A stretch of 64,000 bases of DNA, taken from the NCBI GenBank assembly GCA_028871455.1, contig JAGWNF010000018.1, positions 1-64,000 of the forward strand, written 5' to 3'. Source of the DNA: Alphaproteobacteria bacterium (GTDB lineage Bacteria; Pseudomonadota; Alphaproteobacteria; ATCC43930; CGMCC-115725). Below, in pieces: positions 27,960 through 37,783 of this stretch (the first letter of the stretch is position 1; the number at the start of each line of letters is the position of its first letter). The notes below the pieces were generated by a model, which saw only the letters and a list, made by a program, of their open reading frames with translations, made no database searches and was not told the DNA's origin. The translations under genes and the position numbers were made by a program.

Positions 27960-28163
27960 AAACCGTGACCGCGGCGGCCGGGCCGACAAATCTTGCTTTC
28001 GCCACATTTCGATCCAAATCGGGTCTCAATCCCGGGCTTTGATCGCGGGTGGTGAGAGACATCTGGCTTTTGGCTTGTCTCGCATCTCCATGAAGCGGTC
28101 GCCCCCCGACCGCTCTTAATTGGGCGGCCTCGGTATCTCCCCCACCGAGGCCGTCACTTTTTT
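27960..28163 (+). ncRNA. Candidate small RNA or ccm leader (unrecognised)
   Basis: The gene-free stretch 27896-28224 contains structured sequence: a hairpin AGCGGTCG (28094-28101) with CGACCGCT (28107-28114), then a strong terminator at 28125-28163. Neither belongs closely to a gene: the upstream stop is 230 bases away and ccmA starts 60 bases after. This suggests a short transcript ending here. The 5' end is a guess. It matches no RNA family I can recognise, and attenuation of ccm is an alternative. Confidence 0.4.
28125..28163 (+). terminator. Rho-independent terminator upstream of ccmA
   Basis: CGGCCTCGGT (28125-28134) pairs perfectly with ACCGAGGCCG (28144-28153), with a 9-base loop, and is followed by TCAC and six T (28158-28163). 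It isolates the ccm operon from anything upstream. Confidence 0.8.
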
Positions 28164-28224
28164 AATCCGGTCCGCGGCGATTTGCCGAAGCGAGGGGCCG
28201 GTGCCCATGGCATAGTGCGCCGCG

Positions 28225-28872
28225 ATGGGGTGCGGGGAGCTGCAGAAATCGTTTGCAGGAGAAGGGCTTGCGTGCCGGCGCGGCGAGCGCCGCGTATTCG
28301 CGGATGTGGCCTTCGCGCTCGGACCAGGCGGCGCCCTGGTCCTCGGTGGGCCCAACGGCAGCGGCAAGACCAGCCTGCTGCGGCTGATGGCCGGACTGGC
28401 GCGACCCGAACAGGGCGACATCGCCTGGGACGGCACTTCGATCACCGAGGATCCGGCCGCCCATCGCGGCCGGCTGCATTACGTCGGCCACCAGGAAGCG
28501 GTGAAGCTGGCACTCACCGCCGAGGAGAATCTCGCGTTCTGGGCGCAGATGCGCGGCGCCACCGCCACCGCCGCGACGGCGCTGCGGCATTTCCGGCTCG
28601 AACATCGCACGACCTGGCCGGCGCGCTACCTGTCGGCCGGTGAGCGCAAGCGCCTGGGCTTGGCGCGGCTGCTGGCGTCGCCGGCAGCGCTGTGGCTGCT
28701 CGACGAGCCGACGACCAGCCTCGACACGGATTCGATCGAGATCCTGCTGGCGATGATCGCCGAGCATCGCCGCGGCGGCGGTTGCATCGCGGTCGCGACC
28801 CACACCGCGATGCCGTTGCCGAACGCGCAGACGATCACGCTGGCGCTGTCGGCAAGCGGGAGGCCGATGTGA
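28225..28872 (+). CDS. ccmA: Cytochrome c biogenesis ABC ATPase CcmA
   Basis: A 215-residue ATPase with Walker A LGGPNGSGKTSLLRLMAGLA, signature LSAGERKRLGLARLLASPA and Walker B LWLLDEPTTSLD. CcmA with CcmB powers release of holo-CcmE from the CcmC complex on the inner membrane. Length and the short C-terminus are typical. First of nine ccm genes in one operon; its stop overlaps the GTG start of ccmB. Confidence 0.95.
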   Translation: MGCGELQKSFAGEGLACRRGERRVFADVAFALGPGGALVLGGPNGSGKTSLLRLMAGLARPEQGDIAWDGTSITEDPAAHRGRLHYVGHQEAVKLALTAEENLAFWAQMRGATATAATALRHFRLEHRTTWPARYLSAGERKRLGLARLLASPAALWLLDEPTTSLDTDSIEILLAMIAEHRRGGGCIAVATHTAMPLPNAQTITLALSASGRPM

Positions 28873-29534
28873 GCGCTTTCACCGCCCTGCTCACGCGCGA
28901 TCTGCGCCTCGCCTTCCGCCAAGGCGGCGACGTGGCTAACGTCGTCGCCTTCTTCGCGCTCGCTGTCATCCTGTTTCCTTTCGGCGTCGGTCCCGATCCT
29001 GATCTGCTCGCGCGCATCTCCGCCGGCGTCCTGTGGGTGACGGCGTTGCTGGCGGCGCTACTGTCGCTCGAGCGGCTCTTTGATGCTGACTTCCAAGATG
29101 GAAGTCTTGAAGCGCTCGCTCTCATGCCGGTGCCGCTCGAGATCCAGGTCCTGGCGAAATGCGCGGCGCATTGGCTCACCACCGGCCTGCCGCTGACCAT
29201 CGTCGCGCCGGTGCTGGCGCTGGTGCTGCATTTCGACGCCGCCGGCTATCCGGCGCTGATCGCGGCGCTGCTGCTCGGCACGCCGGTGCTGAGCCTGATC
29301 GGCGCCATCGGCGCGGCGCTCACCTTGGGCGCACGGCGTGCCGGCGTCCTGCTGTCGCTGCTCGTGCTGCCGCTCTATATCCCGGTCCTGATTTTCGGCG
29401 TCGCCGCCAGTGAGGCCGCGGCGCTGGGACTCGAATCGCGGCCCCACCTTCTCCTGCTGGCGGCGCTGTTCGCGACATCGTTGGCGCTCGCGCCCTGGGC
29501 GGCGGCGGCGGCCTTGCGCCAGGCGCTCGAATAG
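28869..29534 (+). CDS. ccmB: Haem exporter permease CcmB
   Basis: A 221-residue protein with six transmembrane helices; it begins with GTG overlapping the ccmA stop (GTGA). The segment ERLFDADFQDGSLEALALMP is the conserved CcmB motif. It partners CcmA in the inner membrane. Confidence 0.95.
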   Translation: MSAFTALLTRDLRLAFRQGGDVANVVAFFALAVILFPFGVGPDPDLLARISAGVLWVTALLAALLSLERLFDADFQDGSLEALALMPVPLEIQVLAKCAAHWLTTGLPLTIVAPVLALVLHFDAAGYPALIAALLLGTPVLSLIGAIGAALTLGARRAGVLLSLLVLPLYIPVLIFGVAASEAAALGLESRPHLLLLAALFATSLALAPWAAAAALRQALE

Positions 29535-29548
29535 CCGAGAAAAGCGCC

Positions 29549-30259
29549 ATGCATCGCTTCGCCAATCCCGCCCGCTTCATGCGCCTGTCGGCGCGGCTCT
29601 TGCCGTGGTGCGCGGCGGCAGCGGCGGTGCTGATCGCGATCGGTTTCTACGGCGCGCTGTTCCTGGCGCCGCCCGATTACCAGCAGGGCGAGGCGGTGAA
29701 GATCATGTATGTTCACGTGCCGTCGGCCTGGATGGCGAGCTTCGTCTATGCCGTGATGGCGCTGGCCAGCGCGGTGGCGCTGATCTGGCGGCATCCGTTG
29801 GCGCATATCGCCGCCGAGAGTGCCGCGCCGATCGGCGCCGGCTTCACGCTGATCTGTCTCGTCAGCGGTTCGCTCTGGGGCGAGCCGATGTGGGGCACGT
29901 GGTGGGTATGGGACGCCCGGCTCACCTCCGTGCTGGTGCTGTTCTTTCTCTATCTGGGATTCATCGCGCTCGCCAATGCCTTCGACGACCGCACGCGCGG
30001 CTCGCGCGCGGCCGCGATCCTGGCGATCGTCGGCGTCATCAATCTGCCGATCATCAAGTTCTCGGTCGATTGGTGGAACACGCTGCACCAGAAGGCGAGC
30101 GTCTTCGTCATGGGCGGTCCGACGATCGCGGCCTCGATGCTCTGGCCGCTGCTGGTGATAGCCACCGGATTCGTGTTCCTGTTCGCGGTCATGCTGATGC
30201 TGCGGATGCGCGCGGCGCTACTGCGCGCCAAGGTGCGCGCGCTGCGTTTCGGCACGTGA
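29549..30259 (+). CDS. ccmC: Haem-handling protein CcmC
   Basis: A 236-residue protein with six transmembrane helices. The tryptophan-rich WWD motif, WGTWWVWDARLTSVL, and flanking histidines (VKIMYVHVPSAW and WWNTLHQ) present haem to CcmE in the periplasm. The last base overlaps the ccmD ATG. Confidence 0.96.
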   Translation: MHRFANPARFMRLSARLLPWCAAAAAVLIAIGFYGALFLAPPDYQQGEAVKIMYVHVPSAWMASFVYAVMALASAVALIWRHPLAHIAAESAAPIGAGFTLICLVSGSLWGEPMWGTWWVWDARLTSVLVLFFLYLGFIALANAFDDRTRGSRAAAILAIVGVINLPIIKFSVDWWNTLHQKASVFVMGGPTIAASMLWPLLVIATGFVFLFAVMLMLRMRAALLRAKVRALRFGT

Positions 30260-30408
30260 TGGAAAAATTCTTCGCGATGGGCGGCTACGCCCGCTTCGTC
30301 TGGCCGGCCTACGGCGTGGCGGTGACCGTGCTGGTCGGCTTGCTGGTGCACAGCCTAGCGAGCTATCGCCGCGCGCAGCGTGAGCTCGACGCCGAGGAGC
30401 GGCGATGA
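30259..30408 (+). CDS. ccmD: Small ccm membrane protein CcmD
   Basis: A 49-residue protein: MEKFFAMGGYARFVWPAYGV followed by one transmembrane helix and a charged tail AQRELDAEERR. CcmD supports release of holo-CcmE from the CcmABC complex. The start overlaps the ccmC stop (TGATG), and the end overlaps the ccmE start (ATGA), confirming this small gene. Confidence 0.93.
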   Translation: MEKFFAMGGYARFVWPAYGVAVTVLVGLLVHSLASYRRAQRELDAEERR

Positions 30409-30896
30409 CGCGCAAGCGGCGGCGACTTTATTTCGTGATCGGCGGCGTGGCGCTGCTCGGCCTGGCGGTCGGCCTGACACTGTCGGCGCTCAAGGACAAC
30501 CTGGTGTTCTTCTACAGTCCGACCGAGCTCTACGCTAGGCACGTCCATCCGGGACAGCTGGTGCGGATCGGCGGCCTGGTCGCCGCCGGCAGCTACAAGC
30601 GGGAAGTCAACGGCTCGACCATCGATTTCACCGTCACCGACGGCAAGAAGTCAGTGCCGGTGACCTACAGCGGCACGGTTCCCGATCTCTTCCGCGAAGG
30701 CCAGGGCGTCGTCGTCGAAGGCCGGCTCGCCGCGAACGGGCTCTTCGATGCGACCACGCTGCTGGCCAAGCACGACGCGCGCTACATGCCGCCCGAAGTG
30801 GTCGAAGCGCTGAAGAAGGAAGGCCGCTGGAAAGAAGGCCAGGGTGCGCCGGCGCCGCCCGTGCCGCCGGCCGCCGCGGCACAGACGCCGCGGTGA
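30405..30896 (+). CDS. ccmE: Haem chaperone CcmE
   Basis: A 163-residue protein with one N-terminal transmembrane anchor (about residues 9-28) and an OB-fold domain in the periplasm. The segment LLAKHDARYMPPE contains the histidine that binds haem covalently and the nearby tyrosine. The C-terminus is Pro/Ala rich. Followed by a 160-bp gap before ccmF, in which I see nothing clear. Confidence 0.96.
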   Translation: MTRKRRRLYFVIGGVALLGLAVGLTLSALKDNLVFFYSPTELYARHVHPGQLVRIGGLVAAGSYKREVNGSTIDFTVTDGKKSVPVTYSGTVPDLFREGQGVVVEGRLAANGLFDATTLLAKHDARYMPPEVVEALKKEGRWKEGQGAPAPPVPPAAAAQTPR

Positions 30897-31056
30897 GCCG
30901 GCGCCCGGTGTCGACGCGGACCGGCCGGCCGCGAGGCGCGATTTCGCGGCTGCGACACACCGCCGCCGCCAGTGGTCAAGCCGCAACCGGATGCGGTAGA
31001 ACGAGGCCGCCGGGCGCCTGCGTGCCCCGCCGAACCGCACCGAGCCGCCGCGTATC

Positions 31057-33045
31057 ATGATTATCGAGCTGGGCCATTTCGCGCTCATCCTGGCGCTTCC
31101 CGTGGCCGTGCTGCAGGCCGGCCTGGGCCTTGCCGGCGCGGCGCGCGGCGACTGGAACGCGATGGCGGCGGCGCGCACGGCAGCGCTGGCGCAGTTCATC
31201 CTCATTGCCCTCGCCTTCGCGACGCTGGTGCACGCCTACGTGGTCTCGGACTTCTCGGTGCTGAACGTCGCCGAGAACAGCAGCCTGCAGAAGCCGCTCT
31301 TCTACAAGCTGACGTCGGTGTGGGGAAATCACGAAGGCTCGATGGTGCTGTGGGTGCTGATCCTGTCGCTCTACGGCGCCGCGGTCGCCTGGTTCGGCGA
31401 CGCCATGCCGCCGCGGCTCTGCGCCCGCGTGCTCGGCGTCAAGGGGCTCGTCGCCATCGGCTTCCTGCTGTTCATCCTGTTCACGTCCAACCCGTTCCTG
31501 CGCCTCGACCCCGCGCCGGCGAACGGCCAGGGCCTCAATCCGATCCTGCAGGATCCGGGCCTCGCCTTCCATCCGCCGTTCCTCTATCTGGGCTATGTCG
31601 GCAATGCCGTCGCGTTCGCTTTCGCGGTGGCGGCGCTGATCGAGGGCCGGGTCGACGCTACCTGGGCGCGCTGGGTGCGGCCCTGGACGCTGGCGTCGTG
31701 GTGCTTCCTCACGGTCGGCATCGCCATGGGCAGCTGGTGGGCCTATTACACGCTCGGCTGGGGCGGCTGGTGGTTCTGGGATCCGGTCGAGAACGCGTCG
31801 CTGATGCCATGGCTCGCCGGCACCGCGCTGATCCACTCGTCGATCGTGGTCGAGCGGCGCGACACGCTGAAGAGCTGGACGGTGCTGCTGGCGATCCTGA
31901 CCTTCTCGCTGTCGCTGGTCGGCACGTTCCTGGTGCGCTCGGGCGTGCTGACCTCGGTCCACGCCTTCGCCCTTGATCCGCGTCGCGGCGTGTTCATCCT
32001 GGCGCTGCTGGTTGTCGCCATCGGCGGCTCGCTCACGCTTTACGCGATGCGCGCGCCCCGTCTCCAGCCCGGCGGACTGTTCGCGCCGATCTCGCGCGAG
32101 GGCGCGCTGGTACTCAACAACGTCGTGCTCGCCGCCTGTTGCGCCACGGTGTTCATCGGCACACTCTATCCGCTCTTCCTCGACGCGGTCGGCGGCCCCA
32201 AGCTCTCGGTCGGCTACCCCTTCTTCGACCGGACTTTCGTGCCGCTGGTGATTCCGCTGCTGCTCGCGGTCGGCATCGGACCGTTGCTGGCATGGAAGCG
32301 CGGCGACCTGCTGGGCGCCTTGCAGCGGCTCTGGGCAGCGTTCGCGGTCGCCATCGTGGTGGTGCTGATCGGCCTCTATGTCGAGCGCGGCGGGCCGGTG
32401 CTGGCAGTGCTCGGTCTCGGTCTTGCCGCCTGGATGGCGATGGCGGCGGCGGTCGAGGTCGCCGATCGCGTGCGCCTGTTCCGCGCACCGTGGCCCGAGG
32501 TCTGGCGGCGCGCGATCAACCAGCCGCGCGCCTCTTACGGCATGAGCCTGGCGCATTTCGGTCTGGCGGTGACCGTCGCCGGCATCTCCGCCTCGGCCTT
32601 CCAGCAACAGCGCATCGTGATGATGCACCTGGGCGACCAAACCCAGCTTGCCGGCTATACCTTGCGCTTCGACGGCATCGGCAAGCACGACGGCAACAAC
32701 TACACCGCCGACGTCGCGGAATTCACGCTGCTCGACGGCAGCCGCGTCATCGCCCACCTTGCGCCGCAGCGGCGCTTCTTCCCGCTGCAGCAGCAAACGG
32801 TCAGCAAGACCTCGATCCACACCAACCTGCTCGCCGACTTCTACCTCGCGCTCGGCGATCCGGACGGCAAGGGCGGTTGGGCGGTGCGCGCCTATTGGAA
32901 GCCGCTGGTGCCGTTCATCTGGATCGGCGGCGTGATCATGGCGTTTGGCGGCGCCGTCAGCCTGAGCGATCGGCGCTGGCGCGTCGGCGTCGCGGCGCGG
33001 CGGGCCGCGAGGGCTGCGCTGCCGGCGCGCGGGAGCGGCGCGTGA
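31057..33045 (+). CDS. ccmF: Haem lyase subunit CcmF
   Basis: A 662-residue polytopic protein, full length. It has GNHEGSMVLWVLILSLYGA, the WWD domain GWGGWWFWDPVENASLMPWL, and a large periplasmic loop near the C-terminus. CcmF takes haem from CcmE and attaches it to the CxxCH of apocytochromes c. It overlaps ccmG by four bases. Confidence 0.97.
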   Translation: MIIELGHFALILALPVAVLQAGLGLAGAARGDWNAMAAARTAALAQFILIALAFATLVHAYVVSDFSVLNVAENSSLQKPLFYKLTSVWGNHEGSMVLWVLILSLYGAAVAWFGDAMPPRLCARVLGVKGLVAIGFLLFILFTSNPFLRLDPAPANGQGLNPILQDPGLAFHPPFLYLGYVGNAVAFAFAVAALIEGRVDATWARWVRPWTLASWCFLTVGIAMGSWWAYYTLGWGGWWFWDPVENASLMPWLAGTALIHSSIVVERRDTLKSWTVLLAILTFSLSLVGTFLVRSGVLTSVHAFALDPRRGVFILALLVVAIGGSLTLYAMRAPRLQPGGLFAPISREGALVLNNVVLAACCATVFIGTLYPLFLDAVGGPKLSVGYPFFDRTFVPLVIPLLLAVGIGPLLAWKRGDLLGALQRLWAAFAVAIVVVLIGLYVERGGPVLAVLGLGLAAWMAMAAAVEVADRVRLFRAPWPEVWRRAINQPRASYGMSLAHFGLAVTVAGISASAFQQQRIVMMHLGDQTQLAGYTLRFDGIGKHDGNNYTADVAEFTLLDGSRVIAHLAPQRRFFPLQQQTVSKTSIHTNLLADFYLALGDPDGKGGWAVRAYWKPLVPFIWIGGVIMAFGGAVSLSDRRWRVGVAARRAARAALPARGSGA

Positions 33046-33584
33046 CCTGGCGACGGGCGCTTTATCTGTTGCCGCTCGTCGGCTTTGTCGCGCTGGCCGC
33101 CTATTTCTTCTATGGGTTGTCCTCGGGCTACAATCCGGAGCTGCTGCCCTCGGCATTGATCGATAAGCCGGCGCCCCAGTTCCAGCTCGCCGGCCTCAAC
33201 GGCGCCGTGCCTCTGACCAATCAGGATTTCACCGGGCAGGTCGTGTTCGTGAATTTCTTCGCCTCGTGGTGCGCGCCCTGCCGCGAGGAAAGCCCGATAT
33301 TGATGGATCTGGCGCGGCGCAACGTGATCCAGCTCTACGGCATCGCCTACAAGGACAAGCCGGCGGACGCGACTAAGTACCTCAAGGAGTATGGCGATCC
33401 CTACCGCCGCGTCGGCGTCGACGAGACCGGTCGCACCGCCATCAATTTCGGCGTCTACGGCGTGCCCGAGACCTATGCGATCGACCGGAACGGCCACATC
33501 CGCTGGCGTTTCGTCGGGCCGCTGACGCCGCAGGCCGTGCAGAGCCAGCTCATGCCGTTGCTGAAGAAGCTGGGGGCCTCTTGA
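33042..33584 (+). CDS. ccmG: Thiol:disulfide oxidoreductase CcmG/DsbE
   Basis: A 180-residue protein with one N-terminal membrane anchor and a periplasmic thioredoxin domain. The active site is FFASWCAPCREESP, and GVYGVPETYAIDRNG holds the cis-proline. It keeps apocytochrome cysteines reduced and needs electrons from CcdA or DsbD. GTG start overlapping ccmF. Confidence 0.96.
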   Translation: MTWRRALYLLPLVGFVALAAYFFYGLSSGYNPELLPSALIDKPAPQFQLAGLNGAVPLTNQDFTGQVVFVNFFASWCAPCREESPILMDLARRNVIQLYGIAYKDKPADATKYLKEYGDPYRRVGVDETGRTAINFGVYGVPETYAIDRNGHIRWRFVGPLTPQAVQSQLMPLLKKLGAS

Positions 33585-34042
33585 TCCGCGCGGTCGTTGT
33601 CGCGGCGCTGCTGCTCGGCTTCGTGCCGGCCGCGCTGGCGGTCGAGCCGGGTGAGATGCTCGCCAACCCGCAGCTCGAGGCGCGCGCCGAGGCGATCGGC
33701 AAGCAGCTGCGCTGCCTCGTCTGCCAGAACGAATCGATCGAGGACTCGAACGCCGATCTTGCCCACGATCTGCGGGTCCTCATCCGAAACCGGCTGACGG
33801 CGGGCGACACCGACGCGCAGGCGATCAAGTTCGTGACCGACCGCTACGGCGACTTCGTGCTTTTGAAGCCGCCGGTCGAACCGGCGACCTATGTCCTCTG
33901 GTTCTCGCCGTTCGCGATCCTGACGATTGGCGCTCTCGGCGCCTGGCTTTATATCCGTCACCGCCGGCCGGTACCGCCGGACGAGCCACTCGATTTGAAC
34001 CAGCGCCGCAAGCTCGAGCGCCTGCTGCTCGAGGATCAATGA
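33581..34042 (+). CDS. ccmH: Cytochrome c maturation protein CcmH (CycL)
   Basis: A 153-residue protein with a signal peptide (about residues 1-20), the redox motif LRCLVCQNESIEDSNADLA and a C-terminal transmembrane helix (about 105-122). It reduces the apocytochrome disulfide with CcmG. TTG start overlapping ccmG. Confidence 0.95.
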   Translation: MIRAVVVAALLLGFVPAALAVEPGEMLANPQLEARAEAIGKQLRCLVCQNESIEDSNADLAHDLRVLIRNRLTAGDTDAQAIKFVTDRYGDFVLLKPPVEPATYVLWFSPFAILTIGALGAWLYIRHRRPVPPDEPLDLNQRRKLERLLLEDQ

Positions 34043-34866
34043 TCCTCGCGCTCGTCTTGCTGTTCGTGACGCTCGCCGTGCTCGGCACCGTGCTGTCGCC
34101 GCTGTGGCAGCGCGCCGGCGGCCGATTGCTGACGCGGGCGCGCTACGATCGCGCGGTCTATCGCGACCAACTGGCGGAGGTCGAGCGCGACCTGGCGCGC
34201 GGCATCGTGCGGCCCGACGATGCGGCGGCCGCGCGGCGCGAGATCGAGCGGCGCATCCTCGCGGCGGCGGACGAGAGCGAGGCGCCGGCGGTGATCGCAT
34301 CGAAGCCGGCGCTGGCGGCGATCCTCGGCGTCGTCGCCGCCGCCTTTGCGTTCGTCCTCTATCTGGCGCTCGGCTCGCCCAACATGCCCGAGGTGCCGAT
34401 GGCCAAGGGCGGCCCGCCGCCGGCACAGGATGCGGCAATCGAGAACATGGTGGCCGGCCTCGCGACCCAGCTGCGCGACAATCCCAAGAATCTGCAGGGC
34501 TGGCTGATGCTCGGCCGCTCTTATGCGGTGCTGGGGGAAAACGCCAAGGCGGCGGACGCCTATGATCACGCGCTTCAGCTCAAGCCTGACGATTCCGACA
34601 TCGCGCTGTCCGAGGCGGCGGCGCTGCTCGCCGGGCTCAAGATCGGCGATCCGGTGCCGACGCGCGCGGTCGCGCTGCTCAGGACAGTGATGACGAAGGA
34701 GCCCGATCAGCCCATGGCGCTTTGGTTCCTGGGCCTCGCCGCGGCACAGCAACGCAACTTCGTCGACGCGCGCGATTATTGGCATCATCTCTTGCGCGTC
34801 ATTCCGGCCGACGCGCCGGAGCGCACCACCATCACGGAAGCGCTGAACGCGATTCAGTCGAAATAG
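34039..34866 (+). CDS. ccmI: Cytochrome c maturation protein CcmI (CycH)
   Basis: A 275-residue protein with two transmembrane helices (about residues 2-20 and 93-112) separated by a basic cytosolic loop, then TPR repeats (GWLMLGRSYAVLGENAKAAD) in the periplasm. It chaperones apocytochromes to the haem lyase. Last gene of the ccm operon, overlapping ccmH by four bases. Confidence 0.92.
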   Translation: MILALVLLFVTLAVLGTVLSPLWQRAGGRLLTRARYDRAVYRDQLAEVERDLARGIVRPDDAAAARREIERRILAAADESEAPAVIASKPALAAILGVVAAAFAFVLYLALGSPNMPEVPMAKGGPPPAQDAAIENMVAGLATQLRDNPKNLQGWLMLGRSYAVLGENAKAADAYDHALQLKPDDSDIALSEAAALLAGLKIGDPVPTRAVALLRTVMTKEPDQPMALWFLGLAAAQQRNFVDARDYWHHLLRVIPADAPERTTITEALNAIQSK

Positions 34867-34932
34867 CGGCGGCGCAGGCGGACTGGCCGCAACTTGGCCG
34901 CCGCGCTAAAGTTTCCCGCAGGGAGGAGCACC

Positions 34933-36897
34933 ATGGACGCGCGCCAGGACGCGCCGCTCTGGGAGCCGTCGCCGGAGCGCATCGCGGCGACCAATCTGCG
35001 CCGCTTCATGGACGAGGCCGGCCGCCGCAGCGGGCGCCGCTTCACCGATTTCGCCAGCCTGCATCGCTGGTCGATCGAAGATCGCGCGGCGTTCTGGCGC
35101 CTCGTGTGGGAATGGGGCGAGGTGATTGGCGAGCCGGGCGCAACGGCGCTGGCCGACGGCGACCGCATGCCGGGCGCGCGCTTCTTTCCGGCGGCGCGGC
35201 TGAACTACGCCGAGAACCTGCTGCGCCGGCGCGGCGGCGGCGACGCGCTGGTGTTCCGCGGCGAGGACCATGTGCGCCGGCGGCTGTCCTGGGCCGAGCT
35301 CTACGACCAAGTCTCGCGCCTGGCGCAGGCGATGAAAGCGGACGGCATCGGCGCCGGCGATCGTGTCGGCGGCATCGTCGCCAACATGCCCGAGGCGATC
35401 ATCGGCATGCTGGCGGCGGCGAGCCTGGGCGCGGCGTGGTCGTCCTGCTCGCCCGATTTCGGCGTCAAGGGCGTGCTCGACCGCCTCGGCCAGATCGAGC
35501 CTAAGCTGATGATCGCGGTCGACGGCTATTACTACAACGGCAAGGCGTTCGATTGTGCCGACAAGACGCGCGAGATCGCCGCCGCGCTGCCGTCGCTCCG
35601 GCGCACGGTGATCGTGCCGTATATCAACAGCAAGACGCCGGTCGACACGATCCCGAACGCCACGAGCCTCGCCGCCTATACGGCGCCCTACAAGCCGCGC
35701 GACATCGAATTCGCGCGGCTGCCATTCGGCCATCCGCTCTACATCATGTATTCGTCGGGCACCACCGGCGTGCCGAAATGCATCATCCACGGCGCCGGCG
35801 GCACGCTGTTGAAGCACGTCGTCGAGCAGCGGCTCCATTGTGACCTCAAGACCGGCGACCGGCTGTTCTATTTCACGACCTGCGGTTGGATGATGTGGAA
35901 CTGGCTCGCCTCGGGCCTCGCCGCCGGCGCGACGCTGCTGCTCTACGACGGCTCGCCATTCCATCCGTCGGGCAACGCGCTGTTCGATTACGCCGACGAC
36001 GAGCGCATGACGCATTTCGGCACTTCGGCCAAATACATCGACTCGGTACTGAAAGCGGGGCTCGAGCCGATCAAGACGCACAAGCTGGCGAGCGTGCGCT
36101 ATCTCAGCTCGACCGGATCGCCGCTGTCGCCCGAGGGCTTCGACTTCGTTTATCGCGGCATCAAGCGCGACCTGTTCATGGCGTCGATCTCGGGCGGCAC
36201 CGACATCATGGGCTGCTTCGTCATGGGCAATCCGGCTGGTCCGGTGTGGCGCGGCGAGATCGCGGCGCCGGTTCTCGGTATGGCGGTCGACATATTCCGC
36301 GACGACGGCAGCCGCGCCGACGACGACGAGAAAGGCGAACTGGTCTGTACCAAGGCGTTTCCGTCGATGCCATTGGGATTTTGGAACGATCCCGGCGACG
36401 TCAAGTACCGCGCCGCCTATTTCGAGCGTTTCGCGAACATCTGGTGCCACGGCGACTATGCCGCGCGCACGCGTCACGGCGGCTTCGTCATCTACGGCCG
36501 CTCCGACGCCGTGCTCAATCCCGGCGGCGTGCGCATCGGCACCTCTGAGATCTACCGCCAGGTCGAGCAGATTCCCGAAGTGCTGGAATCGCTGGTCATC
36601 GCCCAGGACTGGCAGAACGACGTGCGCGTCGTGCTGTTCGTCAAGTTACGGGAAGACGTGACGCTCGACGAGGCGCTGATCAAGCGCATCAACCAGCAGA
36701 TCCGCGCCAACGCCAGTCCGCGTCACGTGCCAGCGCGCACCGTGCAGGTCGTCGACATTCCGCGCACCAAGAGCGGCAAGATCGTCGAACTCGCGGTGCG
36801 CGAGGTAGTGCACGGCCGGCCGGTCAAGAACGTCGAGGCGCTGGCCAATCCCGAAGCGCTCGCGCATTTCCGCGACCGGCCGGAGCTGCGCGCCTAG
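34933..36897 (+). CDS. Acetoacetyl-CoA synthetase
   Basis: A 654-residue ATP-dependent acid-CoA ligase that activates acetoacetate in the cytosol. Adenylate motifs are [20 protein letters not shown] and [20 protein letters not shown], with the C-terminal lysine in [13 protein letters not shown]. The segment [17 protein letters not shown] is typical of acetoacetate rather than acetate ligases. The start follows GGGAGGA. It may support polyhydroxybutyrate or ketone use. Its stop overlaps the convergent phhB gene. Confidence 0.92.
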   Translation: MDARQDAPLWEPSPERIAATNLRRFMDEAGRRSGRRFTDFASLHRWSIEDRAAFWRLVWEWGEVIGEPGATALADGDRMPGARFFPAARLNYAENLLRRRGGGDALVFRGEDHVRRRLSWAELYDQVSRLAQAMKADGIGAGDRVGGIVANMPEAIIGMLAAASLGAAWSSCSPDFGVKGVLDRLGQIEPKLMIAVDGYYYNGKAFDCADKTREIAAALPSLRRTVIVPYINSKTPVDTIPNATSLAAYTAPYKPRDIEFARLPFGHPLYIMYSSGTTGVPKCIIHGAGGTLLKHVVEQRLHCDLKTGDRLFYFTTCGWMMWNWLASGLAAGATLLLYDGSPFHPSGNALFDYADDERMTHFGTSAKYIDSVLKAGLEPIKTHKLASVRYLSSTGSPLSPEGFDFVYRGIKRDLFMASISGGTDIMGCFVMGNPAGPVWRGEIAAPVLGMAVDIFRDDGSRADDDEKGELVCTKAFPSMPLGFWNDPGDVKYRAAYFERFANIWCHGDYAARTRHGGFVIYGRSDAVLNPGGVRIGTSEIYRQVEQIPEVLESLVIAQDWQNDVRVVLFVKLREDVTLDEALIKRINQQIRANASPRHVPARTVQVVDIPRTKSGKIVELAVREVVHGRPVKNVEALANPEALAHFRDRPELRA

Positions 36898-37184
36898 ACC
36901 ACGAGTTTGTCGATCACCTTCGCCAAGTCGACGTCGCGACGCGAGAGACCGCCGACATCGTGCGTCGACAGCGTGATCTCGACCTTGTTATAGACGTTGA
37001 ACCACTCGGGGTGGTGGTCCATCTTCTCCGCCGCCAGCGCGACCTTGCTCATGAACCCCCAGGCCTCGGCGAAGGTGCGGAATTGAAAGCTCTTCTTGAT
37101 GGCGTCGCGGCCGGCCGCCTCCGTCCAGCCGGCGAGCCCCTTGAGCGCCTCGCTGCGCGCCGCCCCCGTCAGTTTCTCGACCAT
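36894..37184 (-). CDS. phhB: Pterin-4a-carbinolamine dehydratase
   Basis: A 96-residue protein with the PCD signature: [20 protein letters not shown] followed by [12 protein letters not shown]. The two histidines and the aspartate dehydrate 4a-hydroxytetrahydrobiopterin. The ATG at 37184 has a GGAGG site; divergent from the zincin gene by 23 bases. Confidence 0.94.
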   Translation of the reverse strand: MVEKLTGAARSEALKGLAGWTEAAGRDAIKKSFQFRTFAEAWGFMSKVALAAEKMDHHPEWFNVYNKVEITLSTHDVGGLSRRDVDLAKVIDKLVV

Positions 37185-37207
37185 CCATCGCCTCCGTTGC
37201 TGCCGCA

Positions 37208-37606
37208 ATGACTGCCCACTCGACGGCGCCGACCCTCGCCGACATCGAGGCGCTGGCGCAGCGCGCGCTCGCCACCATTCCCGAACGGCTCAAGCGCCAT
37301 GTCGGCGCCGTCGTCATCCGCGTCGACGAGTTTCCCGACGAGGATACCGAGCGCGACATGGAGCTCGAAAGCCCTTTCGACATCCTCGGCCTCTATCGCG
37401 GCGTCGGCATGCCGTACAAGAGCGTCAGCGACCCGCGGCCCAATATCGACATGATCTTCCTCTACCGCCGGCCGATCCTCGATTATTGGTGCGAAACCGG
37501 CGACGATCTCTACCGCGTCGTGCGCCACGTGCTGATCCATGAGATCGGCCATCATTTCGGCTTCTCCGACGCCGACATGGGACGGATCGAAGCGGAAGGC
37601 GGATGA
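37208..37606 (+). CDS. Metallopeptidase family (DUF1025-like zincin)
   Basis: A 132-residue protein with [20 protein letters not shown] at the C-terminal end, where HExxH plus a later Asp/His forms a zinc site. Family members are small minimal zincins of unknown substrate. The stop overlaps the start of a truncated methyltransferase, ATGA. Confidence 0.9.
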   Translation: MTAHSTAPTLADIEALAQRALATIPERLKRHVGAVVIRVDEFPDEDTERDMELESPFDILGLYRGVGMPYKSVSDPRPNIDMIFLYRRPILDYWCETGDDLYRVVRHVLIHEIGHHFGFSDADMGRIEAEGG

Positions 37607-37770
37607 GCCAAGTCGGCAGGCCGGACATCGCCTATTGGACCGGGCCCGGCGGAAACCATTGGGCGCGGCACCACGATGTCACCGAGCGCATGTTCGCGCC
37701 AGTGGCGGCGGCGCTCTTGGCCGCCACGAACGTCCGAACCGGCGAGCATGTCCTCGACGCTGGATCGTGA
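37603..37770 (+). pseudogene. Truncated SAM-dependent methyltransferase
   Basis: The 55-residue frame reads [20 protein letters not shown], continues with a helix, and ends TGEHVLDAGS then stop. This is the start of a UbiE/Coq5-like methyltransferase up to the middle of SAM motif I (LDAGCGxG). The remaining 200 or so residues are absent; after the stop only 13 bases remain before the end of the opposite-strand UDG gene. The start still overlaps the zincin stop, so this was once the second gene of that operon. Confidence 0.75.
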
Positions 37771-37783
37771 CCGCGCGCAATCC

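Noticed and set aside
30897-31056. Possible extra gene between ccmE and ccmF
   Set aside because: Frames here are short and without ribosome sites or conserved features; treated as spacer.
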